Shown: piece after piece, positions 36,267-44,306 of the stretch | Layout of the letters: each line of letters begins with the position of its first letter | How positions within the stretch are numbered: position 1 is the stretch's first letter | Assembly: GCF_016786215.1 (NCBI RefSeq) | Contig: NZ_JADOBG010000015.1 | Location: 1 to 64,000, forward strand | Reading direction: 5' to 3' | From: Legionella bononiensis | GTDB taxonomy: Bacteria > Pseudomonadota > Gammaproteobacteria > Legionellales > Legionellaceae | DNA length: 64,000 nt | The notes under the pieces: generated by a model | Seen by the model: the letters and a program-made list of their open reading frames with translations, nothing else | Databases searched by the model: none | Told to the model about the DNA's origin: nothing | Made by a program: the position numbers and the translations under genes

Positions 36267-36808
36267 AAAAAATGTCCGTCGTCATCGCTATTGTTTTGAT
36301 AAGTACTATAGCTGCAGGCTCATTATTCCATTCTATGGGCTTTAGGATAAATCTTACTGAATCCATTCCTGTAGGCTTATATCGCATCACCGGTGCAGAG
36401 CCGCTAAAAAATGCTTATGTGATTTTTTGCCCAGATGATAGGCAAACTTTCAAATTAGCCAAGAACAGAGGCTATATAGACCAAGGTCTTTATTGTAATG
36501 GATATGGCTATTTAATGAAAAAAGTAGTGGCTGTATCTGGCGATATCCTCTCTGTGACAAATGAAGGGGTTTTTGTGAATCAAGTAATAATCCCCTATTC
36601 AAAACCAAAATTACAGGATGGGATAAATCGCGCGTTACCTCAATGGCAGGTAATGAATTATCAACTTAAAGTAAATGAAATCATGACGATGACCAGTCAA
36701 AGCGAATGGTCATTCGATGGTCGATATTATGGTCTTGTTCACACAAGACAAATCAAGGGAATGATCACACCCATATGGGTAATTAATAAACGGGAGAAAA
36801 CCACATGA
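36263..36808 (+). CDS. traF: TraF, signal-peptidase-like maturation protease
   Basis: The 181-residue S26-family serine protease has an N-terminal membrane anchor. The catalytic serine is in NLTESIPVGLYR and the general-base lysine in YLMKKVVAVSGD, followed by SFDGRYYG. In RP4, TraF processes and cyclises the TrbC pilin, which this element also encodes. It overlaps traG by 4 bases and the next small gene by 4 bases. Confidence 0.93.
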   Translation: MKKMSVVIAIVLISTIAAGSLFHSMGFRINLTESIPVGLYRITGAEPLKNAYVIFCPDDRQTFKLAKNRGYIDQGLYCNGYGYLMKKVVAVSGDILSVTNEGVFVNQVIIPYSKPKLQDGINRALPQWQVMNYQLKVNEIMTMTSQSEWSFDGRYYGLVHTRQIKGMITPIWVINKREKTT

Positions 36809-36969
36809 GTCATGAAACCGAGTTAATGGATGTGATTTCAGAAAAGTTCGAGGATTTAGTAATCCCTGGCTTTCTTGTCGAAGTCAGTCCGATAGAGGCA
36901 GATATCATGGGCGCATTTTTTGAAGATGCACTCAATGAAGAAGATGCGATGGAGGCTATTTATGACTAA
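36805..36969 (+). CDS. Small acidic protein, 54 residues
   Basis: This short gene begins MSHETELMDVISEKFEDLVI and ends EDAMEAIYD. It overlaps the traF stop by 4 bases (ATGA) and the primase start by 8 bases. Tight coupling on both sides and an acidic, coherent sequence argue that it is real. It holds the place of the small traE/traD genes in IncP plasmids. I do not recognise a domain. Confidence 0.65.
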   Translation: MSHETELMDVISEKFEDLVIPGFLVEVSPIEADIMGAFFEDALNEEDAMEAIYD

Positions 36970-39145
36970 AATGCCTTATCATCAGGTCGTCGCCAACCAA
37001 ATTATTGAAAGCTTGAAAGCAGGAACGGCACCCTGGCTAAAACCATGGGAACCAGGCACAGGTAATGGTCAAGTTCCTTATAATCCAATAACAGGTAAAC
37101 GTTATCGCGGGATTAATGCATTGTATTTAATGCTGAATCAAAGTGATGACAATCGCTGGTTAACTTACAAACAAGCACAAAGCATCGATGCGCAAGTGCG
37201 CAAGGGAGAAAAAGGCACGACGATTCAGTATTGGAAATTTCATGAAGAACAAATCAAACAAGATGCTGCGGGTAAACCTGTGCTTGATGAGCAAGGTAAT
37301 CCATTAAAAGTGCAGGTGAATCTTGAACGACCCAAGGTGTTTTATGCAACAGTATTTCATGCATCACAAATTGATAATATGCCCAAACTCATTACAAAAG
37401 AGCCGGACTGGTCCTTAATTGAAAGAGCAGAAAAACTACTGCTTAACTCTGGCGCCACCATTACTCATTCTGAAGCGGACAGAGCATTTTACAGATTATC
37501 GACTGATAGCATTCATCTTCCACCAAAAGAGCAATTTAAATCTGCAGCAAACTATTATGCCACTGCCCTGCATGAGCTTGGACATTGGAGCGGTCATCCT
37601 TCAAGACTGGATAGAGATTTAGGTCATCCCTTTGGTTCAGATGCCTACGCCAAAGAAGAATTGAGAGCAGAAATTGCAAGTATGCTCTTAGGTGCAGAGC
37701 TTGGTATAGGCCATGACCCTTCTCAGCACACGGCATATATCAAATCGTGGATTCAAGTTCTGGAAGATGAACCTTTAGAAATATTCAGAGCATCTGCAGA
37801 TGCAGAAAAAATCGTTAGTCACCTGTGTGCTTTTGAGCAAACCCAAGACATTCAACTAGCAGAACTTATTGAAATCAAGGATGAGAAACTTAAAGAGGTA
37901 GCATTTATGACGTCTGAAAACATCACTTCTGAAAAGGTCTGGTTAAGCATCTCCTTCAAACAAAAAGAGAGTGCTAAATCCACAATAGGAAAACTCTCTG
38001 ATGGAACACCAGGTATTGCCTGGGATAAAGTCCAAAAATGTTGGTATGCAAATCCTGGTGTTCCTATTGAGAAAATCAAAGCCTGGCTTCCTGAAAATCA
38101 AGAAATGTCTCAGGATAAAGCGCTTATACCTGCCGATGAATTTAAAGCAGCATTGATAAACCTTGGTGCTATTGTTTCAGGTGGGCATCCAATTATGGAT
38201 GGTAAACCTCATCGCATAGCTACAGAGGGTGATAAAAATGGTGAAAAGGCAGGATTTTATGTAGCCCATTTAGATGGTATTCCGGCTGGATATATTAAAA
38301 ATAATCGAACTGGTGCTGAGCTTAATTGGAAATGTAAGGGTTACATTTTGACTGATGAACACAAGACAACGCTTAAGACTGAAGCGCTTGAGCATCAACA
38401 GACTCGCCAACGTGAGCTTGAAACTAAACAAAAAAATACTGCATTAAGACTCAAGGAAAAATTATCAATAATGGCAGAGATTGTGGAACCCACACCTTAT
38501 ATGCAGGCTAAGGGTATTGAAGTTCATTCTGGCGTATATACCGATGAAGAAAGAAAAATAACCTGTATTCCAGCAACAGATTGCGAAGGAACACTTTGGA
38601 CTGTTCAATACATTGCCGAAGATGGAACCAAACGCTTTGCAAAAGATTCCAAAAAGGAGGGTTGTTTCCACGTGCTAGGTGGTTTGGAAAAGCTTGCTGA
38701 TACACCTGTAATTATAATTGCCGAAGGTTATGCTACTGCTGCAACGATAAAAGAAGCATGTGAGCTGCCTGCTGTCGTTTCTGCCTTTGATTCAGGGAAC
38801 CTAAAAGCAGTAGCTAAAGCATTGCATGAAAAGTATCCACATACTCCAGTTATCCTGGCCGCGGATGATGACAAGCATCTGGAGTTATCGAAGGGTATCA
38901 ACCCCGGTAAAGAAAAAGCTGGCGAAGCTGCTGATGCTGTCAATGGTTTTATTGTGCTACCAACCTTCGCGTCAAATGAGCAGTCATCAAACCCTAAAAA
39001 ATTCAGTGATTTTAATGACTTGGCAAATCATAGCAAATTGGGTTTCGAAGGGGTTATACGTCAGATCAAACCAAAGGTTGAAAAAATTGCTAAACGTTAT
39101 AATCGTATGCGATTGTCAAAGAACAATGTAATTCATATTTCCTAG
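36962..39145 (+). CDS. traC: TraC-like primase/ArdC antirestriction protein
   Basis: This 727-residue multidomain protein begins with an ArdC-type ssDNA-binding domain (YHQVVANQIIESLKAGTAPW, then GINALYLML). A zincin-like metallopeptidase domain follows, with HELGHWSGHPSRLDRD (about residue 200). Next comes a DUF5710-like segment (TPGIAWDKVQKCWYANPG). The C-terminal Toprim-like domain has IIIAEGYATAATI and LAADDDKH (about residues 580-645). Such proteins travel with the transferred strand, prime it in the recipient and may blunt host restriction. The ATG at 36962 is chosen because the upstream extension from 36920 runs inside the preceding small gene. Confidence 0.9.
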   Translation: MTKMPYHQVVANQIIESLKAGTAPWLKPWEPGTGNGQVPYNPITGKRYRGINALYLMLNQSDDNRWLTYKQAQSIDAQVRKGEKGTTIQYWKFHEEQIKQDAAGKPVLDEQGNPLKVQVNLERPKVFYATVFHASQIDNMPKLITKEPDWSLIERAEKLLLNSGATITHSEADRAFYRLSTDSIHLPPKEQFKSAANYYATALHELGHWSGHPSRLDRDLGHPFGSDAYAKEELRAEIASMLLGAELGIGHDPSQHTAYIKSWIQVLEDEPLEIFRASADAEKIVSHLCAFEQTQDIQLAELIEIKDEKLKEVAFMTSENITSEKVWLSISFKQKESAKSTIGKLSDGTPGIAWDKVQKCWYANPGVPIEKIKAWLPENQEMSQDKALIPADEFKAALINLGAIVSGGHPIMDGKPHRIATEGDKNGEKAGFYVAHLDGIPAGYIKNNRTGAELNWKCKGYILTDEHKTTLKTEALEHQQTRQRELETKQKNTALRLKEKLSIMAEIVEPTPYMQAKGIEVHSGVYTDEERKITCIPATDCEGTLWTVQYIAEDGTKRFAKDSKKEGCFHVLGGLEKLADTPVIIIAEGYATAATIKEACELPAVVSAFDSGNLKAVAKALHEKYPHTPVILAADDDKHLELSKGINPGKEKAGEAADAVNGFIVLPTFASNEQSSNPKKFSDFNDLANHSKLGFEGVIRQIKPKVEKIAKRYNRMRLSKNNVIHIS

Positions 39146-39158
39146 ATTCGACATAATG

Positions 39159-39201
39159 GGTAAAAGTTCAAGCCATCAGGTTTGAACCTTTACCTGTTTT
39201 A
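39159..39201 (+). terminator. Rho-independent terminator at the end of the trb/tra operon
   Basis: GGTAAAAGTTCAAGCC (39159-39174) and GGTTTGAACCTTTACC (39179-39194) pair with few mismatches and are followed by TGTTTTATT. It stands between the convergent primase gene and the nuclease-like gene, so it may serve both strands. Confidence 0.8.
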
Positions 39202-39963
39202 TTACAATGAGCCATTACTAACTGTTATTTCTCCGTCTTCACAAAATGAATAATTACTCAGAAACTCTTCCAGATATTCAATGTTTAATACCAGTATTGA
39301 AATTGAGTCAAATTCTCTTTCATTTTTGGGAGCAATATATAAATTATTTTTAGTTGGTATTTTATGTAAAGCCCATTTATATTGGCTAACTTGTGGGGCT
39401 GAGGAATTATTGTAATCAATAACCCATAACTTAGCATTTGTAATAATAATGGGGATGATGATGGGAAAGTCTCTTGATTTATTTTTATCTACATCTGTTA
39501 CTGATATAGCCTTTATAGCCGACAAAATTTGATTCTGAGCCTTAAAGAAATTATTTTCAAAGTCATTCTTAGCTGCTTTTTTTAGTTGATTACCTGTTTT
39601 ATTAAAAAAATCACCAGTAAACGTAAAAAAATACTGATTTTCATCTGGTTTGAATTGAGCAATTCGATAGTTAGAATCCTTAATAGCATGTCGCCTTGTA
39701 TTATACATTTTGGGGTCAATGCCATTATCTTCTTTAATCAAAATCAGATATGATGAGTTTGTGGCCCCTTTACACTCAATTAGCCATTCCCTACCTTGAT
39801 ATTGCGCTGCTTTAATATCGACCTCTACAAATTCATCCTCATTCTTTATTAACTGATTCATTAAAACAGAAAAACTCTTTTCTTCCAGTATCTTTTTTGC
39901 TCGGAATTCTAAATTAAAACCATAGCTATTAGCCGCATCCAAAATTAATTTATCATCGTCCAT
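39202..39963 (-). CDS. Putative PD-(D/E)XK nuclease-like protein
   Basis: The 253-residue protein has FVEVDIKAAQYQGREWLIECKG (quoted to the motif end: D, then ECKG) at about residues 46-67, the D...ExK arrangement of restriction-endonuclease-like folds. The rest is not recognisable. TAGGGA lies upstream of the ATG. It is a single gene placed between the operon terminator and the relaxase operon, so it may be a defence or anti-competitor cargo gene. The catalytic call is inferred from one motif only. Confidence 0.55.
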   Translation of the reverse strand: MDDDKLILDAANSYGFNLEFRAKKILEEKSFSVLMNQLIKNEDEFVEVDIKAAQYQGREWLIECKGATNSSYLILIKEDNGIDPKMYNTRRHAIKDSNYRIAQFKPDENQYFFTFTGDFFNKTGNQLKKAAKNDFENNFFKAQNQILSAIKAISVTDVDKNKSRDFPIIIPIIITNAKLWVIDYNNSSAPQVSQYKWALHKIPTKNNLYIAPKNEREFDSISILVLNIEYLEEFLSNYSFCEDGEITVSNGSL

Positions 39964-40069
39964 AGTTTTCCCTAAGTTACTTAAAACCCTGGTTATTCCT
40001 AATATCAGTGTGGTTTTTCTTAATTACCCCATCTAATAACTATAGGATAGATGGAAAATTAACCCCAAT

Positions 40070-41941
40070 TTATTTATTTTTGCGGCTTTTACTTTTGTCA
40101 TTTATTCCAAAAATTTTCCATCGCACATGGTTATCAGATTTGAATCCTTTCCGCTCCAGGTGATCATGTGCATTATCCGGCAATAGCACTTGACCTCCTC
40201 CGGTGAGCTGAACCAGATCGCATTTGGACAAGTTTCGCAAGCTGTGGTGATCTTTGGCTGGCGAGCCTTGTCTAATGCTGAAAGAGTTGGGCTTTGTGCT
40301 GCCCCTTCTATTTCCAGTGGCTGTTCCAGCAGCCTCATGGTCTCCTGAAGTTCTTCCTCGATGGCTTTGTCGGTTTGCTCTTGATTGATCATGGGGTTTC
40401 TCCTGTTCAAAATTTAGTTTTTGACGTTGATTTTCCAAATCCAAATCAGCAAAAGTGATTGGCATTTGATACTGAATAACAATCTGCAAGATAATCTTTT
40501 TAAATAATGGAGACCCATTCACACAAATACAGTCACCATAGCGCTGTCTTGCCATTTCCAAGGCTCTTTTAAGCGCAGGAATAGAGCCGCCTTTAGAAAT
40601 GATAATTTCTTTTCCATTGTCCCTAATAACACTGTTATCTTTTTTATAAATCTCAGTACCCTCTTTAGTAACAGAGTCGATTTGTCTAAAGTTTAAAGAG
40701 GAAGAAAAAGAAGAGCCTGATCCTGATATGGTGTAATCATGCTTATTTTTACGATTACGATACCTCATTGCCATTAAAGCATCCTGATCGCCACCTTGTG
40801 CTTTTTGTTTCAGCCAATCAGCCCAGGTTGGGTTTTTATGAGAATCTAATAACTGGCTACGTTCTTTTGCATAATTTTTTCTTATGTTATCAATCTCATT
40901 AAGCAGCGTTTTGTTTATATGCTGATAGAGATATTTTTTCTGTGCTTTAGAAAGGTTCATTAACTTCAAAGCAGCTCGTTTAATTCGTCCTCGCTTTTTC
41001 GCCTTTTCAATAAGTTTTATTCTGGCCTCACGTAACTTTTTAAGTTTGTCTGAAACAAAACATTTAGTGTGTGATTTTTCATGCTGATACTTAGCATAGA
41101 GATTGGTGCCAAGTACCTTTTTATTTAATGGTTCATAATGATAAACATTTGATGTAGATCCATCGTCTTCTGGGTAAGATGGTGCGAATGAACCTAGCTT
41201 GGATTCGAGATTTTTTTTAGAAAATGTTCTGGAAATTGAACTTGCTTTAACAGTAAGCCCTCGGACATTGCAAAACACAAAACCATTGGCTTTAATACGA
41301 ATCATCAACCCATGTTCTGCCAAAATAGTATGAATATCCTTCCAACTACTGGCAGCATCGATTTTTTCTTTACAATAGCGTTTCATCCAATTAATTAAGC
41401 TTTCAATACCTGAGTGATGCTCCATATCGTCAGCAAGATTTTCTGAATGGTTTTTACGGGTTTGATGATTGGTTATTTGAAGACCTAATTCAATCTCTAG
41501 CTTGGATGCGACCTCAGCAAAAGTCTTATATGCCCTGTAAGGTTCAATCATATTAAAGGTTTGAGGATGAATTTTATTAATCGCAACATGAATGTGAAGA
41601 TTGTCTGTATCATGATGAACAACTGATATTCTTTGGTGCTCTTTAAATCCAATCGATGAAGCCACCGTATCTTCGATTTCCTGTAAAACTTGAGCTGGAG
41701 GGTTTTCTCCTGGAGCAAACGAAATAAGCATATGGTAAGTTTTATCGCCTGTTGCTCTTTGATTTTTAGCTTGTGTTGCCAATACTTCCTGAACAGCCCA
41801 AATGGGATCGAGACTATTACAGTTTGATAATCTGATCTTACCCACTCGCTCCTGTTTGTTTTGTTGATTACATAGATATTGAACAAGACCTGAAAAACTA
41901 CTAAGCCTGGTTTTCTTCATAGGAATATGGCGAATAATCAT
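40070..41941 (-). CDS. traI: TraI, MOBP relaxase
   Basis: The 623-residue relaxase nicks oriT and stays bound to the 5' end. The N-terminus closely follows RP4 TraI: MIIRHIPMKK, then LVQYLCNQQNK with catalytic Tyr at residue 22. Next come DKTYHMLISFAPGE, and HHDTDNLHIHVAINKIHP with the three metal-binding histidines. An LPD7-like domain lies near the C-terminus (GGSIPALKRALEMARQRYGD). It overlaps traJ by 4 bases. Its last third overlaps a second gene in another frame, as traI and traH do in RP4. Confidence 0.95.
   Translation of the reverse strand: MIIRHIPMKKTRLSSFSGLVQYLCNQQNKQERVGKIRLSNCNSLDPIWAVQEVLATQAKNQRATGDKTYHMLISFAPGENPPAQVLQEIEDTVASSIGFKEHQRISVVHHDTDNLHIHVAINKIHPQTFNMIEPYRAYKTFAEVASKLEIELGLQITNHQTRKNHSENLADDMEHHSGIESLINWMKRYCKEKIDAASSWKDIHTILAEHGLMIRIKANGFVFCNVRGLTVKASSISRTFSKKNLESKLGSFAPSYPEDDGSTSNVYHYEPLNKKVLGTNLYAKYQHEKSHTKCFVSDKLKKLREARIKLIEKAKKRGRIKRAALKLMNLSKAQKKYLYQHINKTLLNEIDNIRKNYAKERSQLLDSHKNPTWADWLKQKAQGGDQDALMAMRYRNRKNKHDYTISGSGSSFSSSLNFRQIDSVTKEGTEIYKKDNSVIRDNGKEIIISKGGSIPALKRALEMARQRYGDCICVNGSPLFKKIILQIVIQYQMPITFADLDLENQRQKLNFEQEKPHDQSRANRQSHRGRTSGDHEAAGTATGNRRGSTKPNSFSIRQGSPAKDHHSLRNLSKCDLVQLTGGGQVLLPDNAHDHLERKGFKSDNHVRWKIFGINDKSKSRKNK
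40102..40392 (-). CDS. TraH-like protein encoded within traI in another frame
   Basis: This 96-residue frame lies wholly inside the 3' part of traI. The protein begins MINQEQTDKAIEEELQETMR, acidic and helical. It ends with a cysteine-rich motif, ACETCPNAIWF and EVKCYCRIMHMITW, then CDGKFLE. I recall this CP.a.WF...KCYCR motif from small proteins beside relaxase genes on other conjugative elements, so the frame is probably used. RP4 has traH inside traI in the same way. The start at 40392 is preferred to 40410. Confidence 0.65.
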   Translation of the reverse strand: MINQEQTDKAIEEELQETMRLLEQPLEIEGAAQSPTLSALDKARQPKITTACETCPNAIWFSSPEEVKCYCRIMHMITWSGKDSNLITMCDGKFLE

Positions 41942-42291
41942 AGTTTTTTCACCACTTCAAACATCGCATCCTGAGTAGTTTGAATACGAGCTAACAATGT
42001 TTTTATTGTTTGGAGGTCAAAGTGTGCAACACGTTTATCCTGAGTCAACCATAGTTTTAACAGTCCACCAAGCCGTCCTAGGTCTCCATTAATTTTGGCT
42101 AGTTGCAGTACATAATCCTTATCAACACTACTTTGAATTTGATAACCGAGACTAATCCTTCTTAAATACTCGGCAATTGAAAGCCCAGCTGTGGCTGCAT
42201 TTGATTTAATCTGAATTTCTTCGGAAGGCAAAACAGGAACGCGAAGATGACGACCATTTTTTCTAGTGGGTGTTTTAAGCTTATCGTCCAT
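41938..42291 (-). CDS. traJ: TraJ, oriT-binding relaxosome protein
   Basis: The 117-residue protein has an N-terminal ribbon-helix-helix-like part (LRVPVLPSEEIQIKSNAAT, then GLSIAEYLRRISLG). A helical C-terminus follows (LAKINGDLGRLGGLLKLWL), the TraJ/MobC pattern. It binds the inverted repeat beside nic and recruits TraI. It is divergent from traK, with oriT between, exactly as in RP4. Confidence 0.92.
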   Translation of the reverse strand: MDDKLKTPTRKNGRHLRVPVLPSEEIQIKSNAATAGLSIAEYLRRISLGYQIQSSVDKDYVLQLAKINGDLGRLGGLLKLWLTQDKRVAHFDLQTIKTLLARIQTTQDAMFEVVKKL

Positions 42292-42360
42292 AAGGATGCC
42301 GACCTCTTAATAAAGTGGTTATGACAATCCTTTAGGTATTAATTTGATCTCAAAACACTG

Positions 42361-42450
42361 GTTTTTCGTTGAGCACCGAAGGTGCGAATAAGACTTGTGA
42401 GGTTTGGTAGCCAGCTTGCTGGTTAGCTAACTTCACCTATCTTGCCCTGC
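42361..42450. other. oriT of the IncP/RP4 type
   Basis: The hairpin GCACCGAAGGTGC (42373-42385) in GTTGAGCACC...GGTGCGAATAAG matches RP4 oriT. An imperfect inverted repeat of about 17 bases follows (GAGGTTTGGTAGCCAGC against GCTGGTTAGCTAACTTC), the TraJ-binding site. Next is CTTCACCTATCTTG|CCC, against RP4 CTTCACCTATCCTG|CCC. The predicted nic site is between 42444 and 42445. The rest of the 394-base traJ-traK gap is AT-rich, with repeated AATAATTAC motifs at 42532-42563 that may bind TraK. Confidence 0.9.
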
Positions 42451-42685
42451 GTTTTAAGTTCATCTAATAGCATACTATCAGGTAATTTTATGTAATTTCA
42501 AGGCTATTTGTTTTTAAACCAAATTAATTTCTAATAATTACCAATAATTACGATAAATTACATATTTATGCGTTTTATAGAAGGTTTAATTACGCCAAAA
42601 GGAAATAAAATAACTCAACTGATTGCACAGCAACAAAATAGTTTGTACCATCAGAAAGAGAACAATAATAAGTTGATGGTATGAC

Positions 42686-43030
42686 ATGGGAAACTCCCTC
42701 AGCGAACGAATCGCAGCAAAGCAAATGTTAAGAAAAGCCTCTGCTAAATCTGTAAATAAAGCCGCATTTCTTGCATTAAAAAATGATATCGCTTCAGCGC
42801 TAGCTGACGGCTGGTCTATAAAGCTTGTCTGGGAAACCTTAGTTGAAGAAGGCAAAATTTCATTTTCATATAAAACTTTTTGTGGCTATGTAGCACGTTT
42901 GATTGCTGCAGAAAAAAAGCCATCTATGCAGGAAAACACCAAGGATGATGAAAAGGCTAAAAGTAAGGCAAAAACCGAAATTCGCGGCTTTACTTTTAAT
43001 CCCAAACCCAACTTGGAGGAACTCTTGTAA
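42686..43030 (+). CDS. traK: TraK, oriT-binding protein
   Basis: The 114-residue protein contains ALADGWSIKLVWETLVEEGK followed by ISFSYKTFCGYVARLI, the conserved core of the IncP TraK family, which bends DNA at oriT and helps the relaxosome. It starts right after oriT, divergent from traJ, and overlaps traL by one base. Confidence 0.88.
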   Translation: MGNSLSERIAAKQMLRKASAKSVNKAAFLALKNDIASALADGWSIKLVWETLVEEGKISFSYKTFCGYVARLIAAEKKPSMQENTKDDEKAKSKAKTEIRGFTFNPKPNLEELL

Positions 43031-43755
43031 TGGCAAAAATACATATCACACTGCAGGGAAAAGGCGGTGTCGGCAAATCATTTATTTCAGCAACTACAGC
43101 ACAATACAAACAACACAAAGGCCACACTCCGCTGTGTATTGACACCGACCCCATCAATTCGACCTTTCATGGCTTTAAGGCTCTAAACGTCGATCATATT
43201 CAAGTTATGAGTGGTGATGAAATTAACCCCCGTCTTTTTGATACCCTCATTGAAAAAATTGCCTCCACAACTAATGATGTAGTCATTGACAACGGTGCCA
43301 GTTCTTTTGTACCGCTATCTCACTACCTCATCAGCAATCAAGTTCCGGCTTTGTTAAAGGAATTAGGCCATGAAATGGTGATTCATACTGTCATAACCGG
43401 AGGCCAGGCCTTATTTGATACCATTAATGGCTTCGCACAGCTGATTGACCAGTTTGCAAATGAAGCTCAGTTTGTAGTCTGGCTCAATCCCTATTGGGGA
43501 GCTATTGAACATGAAGGCAAAGCATTTGAACAACTGAAAGCCTATCGAGATAACAAGGATAGAATATCAGCCTTAATTCAAATCCCCGATCTGAAAAAAG
43601 AAACCTATGGCAGAGATCTAACCGAGATGCTTCAACAGAAACTGACCTTCGATGAAGTTTTGGGTACGCCAGAGAAAAGCATTATGACCCGCCAACGCTT
43701 AAAAATCGTTCGCGATCAACTATTTGGACAACTGGATAGCGCCAGGGTGATCTAA
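43030..43755 (+). CDS. traL: TraL, ParA/MinD-like ATPase
   Basis: The 241-residue P-loop ATPase begins MAKIHITLQGKGGVGKSFIS (deviant Walker A with KGGVGKS). It has DVVIDNGASSFVPL where ParA-type proteins carry Walker B. TraL lies between traK and traM in IncP plasmids, and that order holds here. It overlaps both neighbours by one base. A role in positioning the transfer machinery is inferred from the family. Confidence 0.9.
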   Translation: MAKIHITLQGKGGVGKSFISATTAQYKQHKGHTPLCIDTDPINSTFHGFKALNVDHIQVMSGDEINPRLFDTLIEKIASTTNDVVIDNGASSFVPLSHYLISNQVPALLKELGHEMVIHTVITGGQALFDTINGFAQLIDQFANEAQFVVWLNPYWGAIEHEGKAFEQLKAYRDNKDRISALIQIPDLKKETYGRDLTEMLQQKLTFDEVLGTPEKSIMTRQRLKIVRDQLFGQLDSARVI

Positions 43756-44192
43756 TGTCAGAAAAACTGGATAAAATCATTCAAGACATCACAGTCAAAC
43801 ATGGTGTACTTTTGGGTAAAGACGATCCAATCCTCATACTTCAGACTATGAATGCACAACTGATTGAGGATAATCGGAAAACCCAACAGGATTTGCTGGT
43901 ACAGTTCCGAGAGGAAATAGAAGGCATTTCCTCACAATGGAAAGATGATACCAAAGAAAAAGCTGAAAAGGTTCTCAATGCAGCATTAGCTAGTAGTAAA
44001 GAAGCTATAACCAGATTGCTGCACGAATCTACTAAAGAATCGGTTCAAGTTATGAAGAAACTGATCTCGGATTCATTGATTGAGGCCCACTCCTTCACAC
44101 AAAAGACACAGAAATTCAGTCGATTTGCATTGGTATCTTCAGCCACATTGTTTGCTGCCTCTTGTGTGGTTCTCTTGCTATTTTGTAAATAG
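43755..44192 (+). CDS. traM: TraM-like protein with C-terminal membrane anchor
   Basis: The 145-residue protein has a long coiled-coil-prone helix (about residues 30-115) and ends in a hydrophobic segment, FALVSSATLFAASCVVLLLF, that would anchor it in the inner membrane. Its place after traK and traL matches IncP traM, which enhances transfer. A terminator follows. Confidence 0.75.
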   Translation: MSEKLDKIIQDITVKHGVLLGKDDPILILQTMNAQLIEDNRKTQQDLLVQFREEIEGISSQWKDDTKEKAEKVLNAALASSKEAITRLLHESTKESVQVMKKLISDSLIEAHSFTQKTQKFSRFALVSSATLFAASCVVLLLFCK

Positions 44193-44227
44193 ATTTCATC
44201 GCAAAAGAATTCATAAATCTATCTCTT

Positions 44228-44256
44228 GCCCCAGATTGGGGCTTCTTATTTTTATC
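44228..44256 (+). terminator. Rho-independent terminator after traK-L-M
   Basis: GCCCC-AGATT-GGGGC (44228-44242) is followed by TTCTTATTTTTATC, a compact GC stem with a T-rich tail. It ends the traKLM operon. Confidence 0.88.
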
Positions 44257-44306
44257 AACTAAACTTAATAACATGAATATTTAAACAAATACTGATAGAG
44301 ACAGGG

